NCBI GenBank assembly: GCA_902496375.1
Contig: CABVAS010000123.1
Coordinates: forward strand, 1 to 5,259
Direction: 5' to 3'
From: an uncultured Collinsella sp.
GTDB taxonomy: Bacteria; Actinomycetota; Coriobacteriia; Coriobacteriales; Coriobacteriaceae
DNA length: 5,259 nt
Each line of letters begins with the position of its first letter. The stretch's first letter is position 1. This document shows, in pieces, positions 1 through 5,003 of the stretch. The position numbers and the translations under genes were made by a program. Under the pieces are notes generated by a model. It was not told where the DNA came from. It was given only the letters and a program-made list of their open reading frames with translations, and made no database searches.

Positions 1-13
1 GCTCTTCCGATCT
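1..13. other. Illumina adapter remnant at contig edge
   Basis: The first 13 bases, GCTCTTCCGATCT, are identical to the 3' end of the Illumina TruSeq adapter that abuts the insert. They are therefore very probably not genomic. Genomic sequence would start at base 14. The remnant supplies two of the three bases of the apparent stop codon (12-14, TAG on the minus strand) of the first gene. Confidence 0.93.
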
Positions 14-620
14 ATAGATTGGCGGCGCGGGGACCATCGGAGTAGGGGATGGTCTCGACGACCTTGAGCTCGCCCGTGAAGTAGTCGAACTGGGTCTTCA
101 CGTAGGTGAAGCCGTTGATGCGGGCGATGATCTGAGCAGCGTCCTTGCCCAGACCGTTGAGGATGACGCGCAGCGGCTTCTTGCGAGCCTTGTTGGCGTT
201 CAGAGCCAGGCCGATAGCACCCTCAGCGGCAGCGAAGGACTCGTGACCGGCCAGGAAGGCGAAGCACTCGGTGTCGTCGGAGAGCAGCATAGCACCCAGG
301 TTGCCGTGGCCCAGACCGACCTTGCGGTCCTCGGCGACGGAGCCGGGAACGGTGAAGGCCTGGATGCCCTCGCCGATGATGGCGGCAGCCTCAGAAGCGG
401 ACTTGGCGCCACGCTTGACAGCGAGAGCGCAACCGAGGGTGTAGGCCCACTCGGCGTTCTGGAAGGCGATGGACTGGGTGTTGTTGACGATCTCACGCGG
501 GTTGAAGCCCTTGTCGGTGCAGATCTGCAGAGCTTCCTCGAGGGAGGCGATGCCGTTGTCGGCGAGGCACTTGTTGATCTTGTCAGCGCGGCGCTCGTAA
601 CCTTCGAACGTAACAGTCAT
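12..620 (-). CDS. GGGtGRT-family protein, truncated at contig end
   Basis: The 202 readable residues match my memory of the GGGtGRT family (Pfam PF14057), a conserved protein of anaerobic bacteria and archaea with no settled biochemical function. Seen: an opening FEGYERR, then IPGS-like and DRKVGLGHGNLGAMLL blocks around residues 92-113, FLAGHESFAAAEGAIG (about 122-137), RVILNGLGKDAAQIIARINGF (about 151-171) and SDGPRA near the end. Family members run to about 330 residues, and the glycine-rich motif that names the family lies in the missing C-terminal part. The TAG at 12-14 uses two adapter bases, so the stop is artefactual and the gene is really 5'-complete and 3'-partial. The start ATG (618-620) has a good ribosome site, AGGGAGG, just upstream. 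It lies 18 bases after the stop of the scaffold-like gene, so the two are surely co-transcribed. Known of the family: it nearly always sits beside this scaffold-like gene. A role in iron-sulfur metabolism is inference from context. Confidence 0.88.
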   Translation of the reverse strand: MTVTFEGYERRADKINKCLADNGIASLEEALQICTDKGFNPREIVNNTQSIAFQNAEWAYTLGCALAVKRGAKSASEAAAIIGEGIQAFTVPGSVAEDRKVGLGHGNLGAMLLSDDTECFAFLAGHESFAAAEGAIGLALNANKARKKPLRVILNGLGKDAAQIIARINGFTYVKTQFDYFTGELKVVETIPYSDGPRAANL

Positions 621-638
621 AGTTATTTCCCTCCCTTT

Positions 639-1373
639 CTACTCGTGAACCGGGAACACGCTGGCGACGGAGTGAGTCTCCTCGTCGGTGCGCGGGTCGA
701 TGTACTTGGCAGCGTTCTCCCACTGACCATAGTGGCCCATAGCGCCAGCGATGGCCTCCTCGGGGGTCTTGCCGGCCTTGACGGCGTCGGTGAACTTGCC
801 GAGGTTCAGGAACTCGAATGCGATGATCTCGTTCTTGTCGTTGAGAGCCATGCGGGTGACGTAGCCCTGAGCGAGCTCGAGGTAACGAGCGCCCTTGGCC
901 TTGGTGCCGAACATGGTGCCGACCTGAGAGCGAAGGCCCTTGCCGAGGTCGTCGAGGGAGGCGCCCACGGGCAGGCCGCCCTCGGAGAACGCGGTCTGGC
1001 TGCGGCCGTAAACGATCTGCAGGAAGATCTCGCGCATAGCAACGTTGATGGCGTCGCAGACGAGGTCGGTGTTGAGGGCCTCGAGGATGGTCTTACCGGG
1101 AAGGATCTCGGAAGCCATGGCGGCAGAGTGGGTCATGCCCGAGCAGCCGATGGTCTCAACGAGGGCCTCCTCGATGATGCCGTCCTTGACGTTCAGCGTG
1201 AGCTTGCAGGCGCCCTGCTGAGGTGCGCACCAACCCACACCGTGCGTAAGACCGGAGATGTCGGAAATCTCCTTAGCCTGGACCCACTTGCCCTCCTCAG
1301 GGATGGGTGCGGGGCCGTGGTATGCACCCTTGGCAACGGGGCACATGTTCTCCACTTCCTGTGAGTACTGCAT
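639..1373 (-). CDS. Iron-sulfur cluster assembly scaffold-like protein (GGGtGRT partner)
   Basis: This 244-residue protein resembles the NifU/IscU-N-like scaffold proteins encoded next to GGGtGRT genes. Cysteines lie at residues 11, 49, 56, 77 and 106. The stretch IIEEALVETIGCSGMTHSAAMAS (about 66-88) parallels the GxGCxxSxASAS segment of SufU/IscU, and QQGAC (52-56) sits where scaffolds carry the first ligand cysteine. These are candidate ligands, not proven ones. The C-terminal 100 residues (FGTKAKGARYLELA, then a MGHYGQWE segment near 212-219) are extra compared with IscU and SufU (about 130-150 aa) and typical of this subfamily. The open frame extends upstream to 1457, but I chose the ATG at 1371-1373. 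It has an excellent GAGAGGAG ribosome site, and the extra 28 residues are arginine-rich and unlike the family. It is the first gene of a two-gene unit with the GGGtGRT gene. The exact function is unknown; assembly or repair of clusters is the working annotation. Confidence 0.85.
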   Translation of the reverse strand: MQYSQEVENMCPVAKGAYHGPAPIPEEGKWVQAKEISDISGLTHGVGWCAPQQGACKLTLNVKDGIIEEALVETIGCSGMTHSAAMASEILPGKTILEALNTDLVCDAINVAMREIFLQIVYGRSQTAFSEGGLPVGASLDDLGKGLRSQVGTMFGTKAKGARYLELAQGYVTRMALNDKNEIIAFEFLNLGKFTDAVKAGKTPEEAIAGAMGHYGQWENAAKYIDPRTDEETHSVASVFPVHE

Positions 1374-1408
1374 GCCTCTCCTCTCTATCGTGTTGGCGTC
1401 CCGTCTGG

Positions 1409-1438
1409 GGGTCGTGGCTGGCGATTGCCGGGCGACCC
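1409..1438 (-). promoter_or_regulatory. Leader hairpin upstream of the scaffold gene
   Basis: GGGTCG (1409-1414) pairs with CGACCC (1433-1438), and inside it CTGGC (1418-1422) pairs with GCCGG (1427-1431) around a GATT loop, with one T-G wobble. A small asymmetric internal loop separates the two helices. The structure lies 35 bases before the scaffold start codon and leaves its ribosome site free. A second stem, CCCTT (1436-1440) with AAGGG (1444-1448), uses the same CCC bases, so the two are mutually exclusive. No known riboswitch class was recognised. A regulatory role is inference. Confidence 0.35.
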
Positions 1439-1465
1439 TTCGAAAGGGACATGACATGCAGCCCC

Positions 1466-1472
1466 TATAATA
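1466..1472 (-). promoter_or_regulatory. Candidate -10 box for the scaffold/GGGtGRT unit
   Basis: On the minus strand the bases 1472 to 1467 read TATTAT, a fair -10 hexamer, and would give a leader of about 85-90 bases before the scaffold ATG. No good -35 hexamer is seen at 16-18 bases. The overlapping plus-strand bases 1466-1471 read a perfect TATAAT, also without a clear -35, so the strand is uncertain. Confidence 0.28.
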
Positions 1473-1625
1473 CCGCGAAATGCACGGAATATTCGGCGAA
1501 CGGCTCAGTTTTCGTAGCGGGAAGTCCGGAAGTTTTAATTGAAACGGTTTAACTCTATGTTCTGTGGTCGTGAACTTCCGTAGAGGGGGTCCTTCTTGGG
1601 CAAGCTTTTGGTCAGCTCTTGTAAG

Positions 1626-1652
1626 CGTTGCAGGGGTTGACCTGTTGCAACG
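1626..1652 (+). repeat. REP-like imperfect hairpin upstream of the transposase
   Basis: CGTTGCA (1626-1632) pairs perfectly with TGCAACG (1646-1652). Inside, GG (1633-1634) can pair with CC (1641-1642) across a TGT bulge, leaving a GGTTGA loop. A short stem with a bulge is the general shape of REP elements handled by RAYT transposases, and GTAA precedes it where REPs often carry a GTAG-type tetranucleotide. Only one exact copy is in the window, so whether it is a genomic repeat is unknown. Confidence 0.3.
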
Positions 1653-1714
1653 GTGCCGTTCGCCGCCTGATTACTGCCTTTGGCCGCGCGAGTGTATTGT
1701 TTTGCGTGAATGTT

Positions 1715-1743
1715 TTGATGGCACGCTTCAATCGTGCTGTATT
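1715..1743 (+). promoter_or_regulatory. Candidate promoter of the transposase gene
   Basis: TTGATG (1715-1720) and TGTATT (1738-1743) sit 17 bases apart, each matching four of six consensus positions. Transcription would start near 1750, about 27 bases before the chosen ATG. The 17-base spacer itself holds a perfect inverted repeat, GCACG (1721-1725) and CGTGC (1733-1737), which could be an operator or coincidence. Confidence 0.3.
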
Positions 1744-1776
1744 GGATGGCAAGCAGATCCCGGCGAAAGGAACGCC

Positions 1777-2589
1777 ATGCAGCGCGTTTGGAGAACGGTT
1801 ACCGGCTTTTACCATGTCTGTGCCCGCGGTACGGGCAAGCAGCTCATCTTTGAGGGCGATGAGGACCGGTGGGAGTTCTTGGAGCTGATGCGTGAGTGCT
1901 GCCGCAAGGCGGGCGTGACGGTTATCGCCTGGTGCCTTATGGGCAATCACGTGCGTCTGGTGCTTGCAGATTACGAGGACGCGATGAGCGCGGCGATGCA
2001 CCGGCTGCTTTTGACGTACGCGCGGCGGTTCAATAAACGCACGGGGCGCACGGGCCATCTGTTCCAGAACCGTTTTGACCGGCGCTCGCTCGATACCGAC
2101 TGGCAGGTGATGGAGGCTATTCGCTCCGTACACGCCGATTCGCAGGAGGCTGGCATCAGCTTAATCGAGCGTTATCCCTGGAGCAGCTTTGCCGAGCATC
2201 TGCGCGCTTACGAAGGTGACGCGGCTGATGTCGCGAGGGGATTTTCTGATCCTTCTTGCGTGCTTGAGCTTTTTGGTTCTGCCGAGGGCTTTATTGCCCA
2301 TTCGCTTTCGACGCCCGACGGCTGCGATCCAGCGATGCCCGTTCTGGAAGAGACGGAGTGGGAGCGGCATGCCTTTGCCGAAAAGTTGGCGAAGGGGCTC
2401 GGGGTTCCGCTCCACGGGGTTAAAGCCGCGCCGTCGGCGCAGCGCAATATCGTCATTCTTGGATTGCACGATGCCGGTTTTACGGTGCGTCAGATTGAGC
2501 GATATACGGGGATTGGCAAAAGTACCGTTTCTCGTATCGTGCGTGCCTGTGCACGAACGGCGGTGCAGACTGGCCGAAACGTGGCGTAG
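1777..2589 (+). CDS. REP-associated tyrosine (Y1/RAYT-like) transposase with C-terminal HTH
   Basis: This 270-residue protein is a Y1-transposase-fold (Pfam Y1_Tnp, PF01797) member of the REP-associated type. Such enzymes nick and join single-stranded DNA at short palindromes. Seen: TGFYHVCARG (9-18) and the IFEGDEDR block (24-31), typical of the N-terminal strand region; WCLMGNHVRLVL (52-63), the HUH position; LTYARRFNKRTGRTGHLFQNRF (79-100) with the likely catalytic tyrosine Y81; and YPWSSF (133-138). The C-terminus has a helix-turn-helix, TVRQIERYTGIGKSTVSRI (236-254), for DNA recognition. The second histidine of HUH is replaced by R60 (CGT at 1954-1956), one transition from CAT, so metal binding may be impaired. 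I chose ATG 1777 because AAAGGA lies 5-6 bases upstream and similarity begins there; the frame is open back to 1564. Codon use has more A/T-ending codons than the flanking genes, which fits transfer. It has no transposase partner gene or obvious terminal repeats of an insertion sequence. Confidence 0.85.
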   Translation: MQRVWRTVTGFYHVCARGTGKQLIFEGDEDRWEFLELMRECCRKAGVTVIAWCLMGNHVRLVLADYEDAMSAAMHRLLLTYARRFNKRTGRTGHLFQNRFDRRSLDTDWQVMEAIRSVHADSQEAGISLIERYPWSSFAEHLRAYEGDAADVARGFSDPSCVLELFGSAEGFIAHSLSTPDGCDPAMPVLEETEWERHAFAEKLAKGLGVPLHGVKAAPSAQRNIVILGLHDAGFTVRQIERYTGIGKSTVSRIVRACARTAVQTGRNVA

Positions 2590-2776
2590 GACTGCCTGTG
2601 CACCGCAGCTGGGGTCGCCCATATGCCACAACCATTGTTCTAAAAGCTTGGTACGGTAACTGCACTTCTTAATATGCATAGAAAAATCGCCATCTTGCAT
2701 AAAATAACGGCTCGGTCCGGGTTTGCCCGTGCCTACCCCCGTCTGCGCCGTGCAAAAAACGGAGTTTTCAGCATCG

Positions 2777-2809
2777 TGTTGCTGTCGGCACCGCCGCAAT
2801 CTTGCAACA
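2777..2809 (+). repeat. Inverted-repeat hairpin downstream of the transposase
   Basis: TGTTGC (2777-2782) pairs with GCAACA (2804-2809), and inside it CGGC (2786-2789) pairs with GCCG (2793-2796) around ACC, leaving an asymmetric internal loop of 3 and 7 bases. The outer stem shares the GTTGC/GCAAC core with the hairpin at 1626-1652 on the other side of the transposase. It is a candidate REP-like unit; the similarity is short. Confidence 0.25.
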
Positions 2810-2950
2810 TACGGGTCCCAAAGCTATTGATTCCCGCCGTTGCGCCCCCGAAGCGCGTGCCTGCGTCCCGTCAGACCGCGATGCTTGTTCTAAAACACAA
2901 TATATATGCGCCTAAAGACGTTGATTAACGCTTTCGATGCGTATACACAC

Positions 2951-2989
2951 AGCTTGGCGTGCTGAATACTCGCAAAAATGCACGCCGCT
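2951..2989. repeat. Stable hairpin in gene-free region
   Basis: GGCGTGC (2956-2962) pairs perfectly with GCACGCC (2980-2986) across a 17-base AT-rich loop. The stem extends by AGC (2951-2953) with GCT (2987-2989) if TT (2954-2955) bulges out, giving ten pairs. No T-tract follows on either strand, so it is not a standard terminator. Confidence 0.4.
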
Positions 2990-3004
2990 CCCTATGGGAC
3001 CCGT

Positions 3005-3085
3005 CTGCGGCAGGCGCGAAGCGAGTCGGAGCTTCGCAGAACGGGGCTTGGCGCATTGCTTGGCGGGCCCGGGGCCCTGCCGCAG
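3005..3085. repeat. Nested inverted repeats
   Basis: CTGCGGCAGG (3005-3014) pairs perfectly over ten bases with CCTGCCGCAG (3076-3085). Enclosed is a 7-base hairpin, GCGAAGC (3016-3022) with GCTTCGC (3031-3037) around an 8-base loop. A GC palindrome, GGGCC (3065-3069) and GGCCC (3073-3077), competes with the outer right arm. The architecture would suit a structured RNA or a palindromic mobile repeat, but no family was recognised. Confidence 0.4.
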
Positions 3086-3188
3086 GCCTTTGGTGCTGTG
3101 GAAAACGCCCGTGCTCGCGTCTGGCTGTGTGGCAAATGTCAGACGGGGCGCCGGACGCGCGGACTTTGTGCGTTCGCGCTCATTAGGT

Positions 3189-3218
3189 AAAAACAGAGCC
3201 GCCCGTATCGGGCGGCTC
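3189..3218 (-). terminator. Intrinsic terminator of the suf operon
   Basis: GAGCCGCCCG (3196-3205) and CGGGCGGCTC (3209-3218) form a perfect 10-base stem with a 3-base loop. Reading the minus strand, TG and then five Ts (3193 to 3189) follow directly. It sits about 32 bases after the sufU stop. On the plus strand no T-run follows, so it acts for the suf operon and separates it from the downstream scaffold/GGGtGRT unit. Confidence 0.9.
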
Positions 3219-3250
3219 GGCAATCAAAAACCTTGGATTCGGGGCATAAA

Positions 3251-3685
3251 CTACTGGTTAGCTTGCCCCTCGAGCATGCCGTCGAGGGTGCGCCAGGCGA
3301 GCTCGGCGCATTTGACGCGGGCGGGCATGTGCGAGATGTCCTGGAGCTGGGCGGCTTCGTCCAGGTCTTCCAGGTCTTCCTCGGAGAGCTGCTCGCCGCG
3401 GATCATGGCGAGGAAGAGCTCTGCCAGGCGGTGAGCTTCCTCGACGGTCTCGCCGGTGATGAGGTCGGCCATGATGTCGGCGCTGGCCTGGCTGATGGCG
3501 CAGCCGTGGCCGGTAAAGGAGGCCTCCTCGATCACGTTGTTCTCGACACGCAGCTGCAGAGTGAGCTCGTCTCCGCAGCTGGGGTTGATGCCGTCGTGCT
3601 CGTGCGTGGGAGCATCCATCTCGTATTTATAGTCGGGGTGCGAGTTGTGCTCCATAAATGTGGTGGAGGTGTACAGATTACCCAT
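3251..3685 (-). CDS. sufU: SufU-type sulfur acceptor / iron-sulfur assembly protein
   Basis: This 144-residue protein belongs to the SufU branch of the IscU/SufU scaffold family. In Gram-positive bacteria SufU is a zinc protein that accepts persulfide sulfur from SufS and passes it to the SufBCD scaffold. Seen: NPSCGD (34-39), giving C37 and D39; GHGCAISQASADIM (59-72), giving C62; and MPARVKCAELAW (120-131), giving C126. The C37-C62 spacing equals that of the Bacillus enzyme. The insertion between the last two cysteines that separates SufU from IscU is present (acidic stretch 98-113). The N-terminus (residues 5-33) diverges, with several His and Asp residues in place of the usual DHYKNPRN-like segment. 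The open frame runs upstream to 3874, but I chose ATG 3683-3685. It is preceded by GGAG at eight bases, and family length fits. It overlaps the end of sufS by eight bases, indicating translational coupling, and is the last gene before the terminator. Confidence 0.93.
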   Translation of the reverse strand: MGNLYTSTTFMEHNSHPDYKYEMDAPTHEHDGINPSCGDELTLQLRVENNVIEEASFTGHGCAISQASADIMADLITGETVEEAHRLAELFLAMIRGEQLSEEDLEDLDEAAQLQDISHMPARVKCAELAWRTLDGMLEGQANQ

Positions 3686-5003
3686 TGAACGTGCTCCAAA
3701 CGTGATGCAGGCCGGCGATGAACTTGTCGATGTCGGCCTTGTCGTTGTAGAAGGCCACGCTGGCGCGGCAGCAGGCAAGGTTCTCGACGCCCAGCCAGGT
3801 AAGCAGCGGCTGCGCGCAGTGGTGACCGGCGCGGATGCAGACGCCGTCCATGTCCATGATGCTCGCGACGTCATGCGGGTGGATGCCCTTGACGTTAAAG
3901 CTCACAACGCCGTGGTGGTTGTCCCAATAGATGGAGCCGATGATCTGGACAAAGTCGAGCTGCATGAGCTCACCCATCAGGTAGTGGACGAGTGCCTGCT
4001 CGCGGGCCTGGATGTTCTCGTAACCCACCGTGTTGACCAGGTAGTCGAGTGCCGCACCCGTGGCGAAGATGCCGGCGGCGTCCTGCGTGCCGGCCTCGAA
4101 TTTCTCGGGAACGGGCGCCCAGACGGCGTCCTGCTCGGTGACCGAGTCGATCATCTCGCCGCCGGTGAGCATGGGCGGCATGGCGTTGAGCAGGTCCATT
4201 TTGCCCCACAGCACGCCGATGCCCATGGGGCCCATGGCCTTGTGCGCGCTAAAGGCAAAGAAGTCGGCGCCCAGATCGGCCACATCGACCGGTATGTGCG
4301 GCAGCGACTGCGCGCCGTCGACGACCAGATAGCCGCCGTACTTGTGCACGAGCTTGCCGAGATTCTTGACCGGGTTCTCGACGCCCAGCACGTTAGACAC
4401 CTGACCCACGGCCAAGATTTTGGTCTTGGGGCCCACCTTGGACAGAACCTCCTCGGTGGTGAGCTGGCCGGTCTTGGTGGGGTAGAGGTAGACGAGCTTG
4501 GCGCCGGTCTCGCGGCAGACCTGCTGCCACGGAATCAGGTTGGAGTGGTGCTCCATGATGGTAATGACGACCTCGTCACCGGGCTCGAGCACCGTTGGCG
4601 CAAAGCTCTTGGCGACCAGGTTGAGCGACTCGCTCGTGTTGCGGGTGAAGACGACCTCGTTGGCCTGTGAGGCGCCGATGAGGTCGGCGATCTGCTGGCG
4701 GACCTTCGCGATGGCCTCGGTGGCCTCGACGGACAGCGAGTACAGGCCGCGCAGGGGGTTGGCGTTCATACGCTGGTAGAAGTCGCGCTCGGCGTCGAAC
4801 ACGCAGGCAGGGCGCTGCGCGGTGGCGGCACTATCGAGGAAGGCGATCTCGGGGTGCTGCTGAAACAGCGGGAACTGCGCCTTGTAGGGGTTGGTCTCGA
4901 TGTCGACGGTAGGCCAGCCGCGCGAAGCCTCGTCGCTGGCGTCGAGCTCCATGGGCTCGGGGGCAGTACAGGTGTCGCATTTAACGTGCTCGGTGTCGAT
5001 CAT
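3678..5003 (-). CDS. sufS: SufS cysteine desulfurase (group II, PLP-dependent)
   Basis: SufS removes sulfur from L-cysteine to give alanine and an enzyme persulfide, feeding cytosolic SUF cluster assembly. The 441-residue product carries the full set of class V aminotransferase landmarks: LDSAATAQRP (56-65); TRNTSESLN (120-128); EHHSN (151-155) with H152 stacking on PLP; DGAQSLPH (229-236) with D229 and Q232; SAHKAMGPMGIGVLWG (252-267) with the PLP-binding lysine K255; and RAGHHCAQPL (391-400) with the catalytic C396. Group II assignment rests on the RAGHHC loop. The protein is about 35 residues longer than usual (roughly 406): residues 1-37 form an extension with a CDTC motif (C9, C12). The start is supported by the ATGA overlap with the sufD stop and a GAGGAG ribosome site (5009-5014). 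An internal start at M18 would be the alternative. It lies between sufD and sufU, with both junctions overlapping. Confidence 0.97.
   Translation of the reverse strand: MIDTEHVKCDTCTAPEPMELDASDEASRGWPTVDIETNPYKAQFPLFQQHPEIAFLDSAATAQRPACVFDAERDFYQRMNANPLRGLYSLSVEATEAIAKVRQQIADLIGASQANEVVFTRNTSESLNLVAKSFAPTVLEPGDEVVITIMEHHSNLIPWQQVCRETGAKLVYLYPTKTGQLTTEEVLSKVGPKTKILAVGQVSNVLGVENPVKNLGKLVHKYGGYLVVDGAQSLPHIPVDVADLGADFFAFSAHKAMGPMGIGVLWGKMDLLNAMPPMLTGGEMIDSVTEQDAVWAPVPEKFEAGTQDAAGIFATGAALDYLVNTVGYENIQAREQALVHYLMGELMQLDFVQIIGSIYWDNHHGVVSFNVKGIHPHDVASIMDMDGVCIRAGHHCAQPLLTWLGVENLACCRASVAFYNDKADIDKFIAGLHHVWSTFNG

Larger units (their letters stand above)
1374..1776. other. Gene-free divergent region between scaffold gene and transposase
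   Basis: About 400 bases lie between two divergently read genes. I see no convincing gene here, although frames stay open by chance. The left part (1374-1466) would be the leader of the minus-strand scaffold gene and contains hairpins. An AT-richer stretch (about 1465-1560) could hold promoters. An 8-base inverted repeat, CGGAAGTT (1527-1534) and AACTTCCG (1573-1580), flanks part of it. The right part contains a REP-like hairpin (1626-1652) and a promoter candidate for the transposase (1715-1743). The plus frame used by the transposase is open back to 1564, but that upstream stretch shows no family similarity. Confidence 0.7.
2590..3188. other. Long gene-free region with many inverted repeats
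   Basis: Some 600 bases lie between the convergent transposase and SUF operon. I see no credible gene. Short open frames at 2674-2928 (plus) and 2912-3223 (minus) lack convincing ribosome sites and have low-complexity, Arg/Ala/Pro-rich translations. The stretch changes composition sharply. It is AT-rich around 2640-2710 and 2885-2950 and GC-rich from 2980 on, where nested palindromes are dense (entries at 2951-2989 and 3005-3085). No clear terminator for the transposase is visible. No tRNA or recognised structured RNA was found. A non-coding repeat element or small RNA remains possible. Confidence 0.6.

Noticed and set aside
243..1364. Long plus-strand open frame of 373 codons antisense to both scaffold and GGGtGRT genes
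   Set aside because: It is a shadow frame caused by GC-rich codon bias; the translation is Val/Leu/Gly/Asp repetitive without family similarity and crosses the boundary of two well-supported genes.
2161..2799. Minus-strand open frame of 212 codons across the 3' end of the transposase
   Set aside because: The translation is basic and shows no recognisable domain; the plus-strand transposase explains the coding signal.
2674..2928. Possible small plus-strand protein of 84 residues
   Set aside because: No convincing ribosome site; Arg/Pro/Ala-rich translation overlapping palindromic sequence. Not excluded, but unsupported.
2952..3065. Octamer GCTTGGCG repeated at 2952, 3046 and 3058
   Set aside because: The same octamer also occurs within the sufS and sufD coding regions (4496 and 5101), so it is a common word in this genome rather than a special repeat.
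2912..3223. Possible minus-strand protein of 103 residues
   Set aside because: It starts within the suf terminator stem and runs through nested palindromes; the open frame is likely a by-product of composition.
3190..3223. Terminator hairpin as a bidirectional terminator also serving the transposase
   Set aside because: On the plus strand the stem is followed by GGCAATCAAAAACC with no T-run, so action in that direction is not supported.
3645..4670. Plus-strand open frame of 341 codons antisense to sufS
   Set aside because: It mirrors sufS in a GC-rich background, with low-complexity Val/Asp/His-rich translation; sufS has all catalytic motifs.
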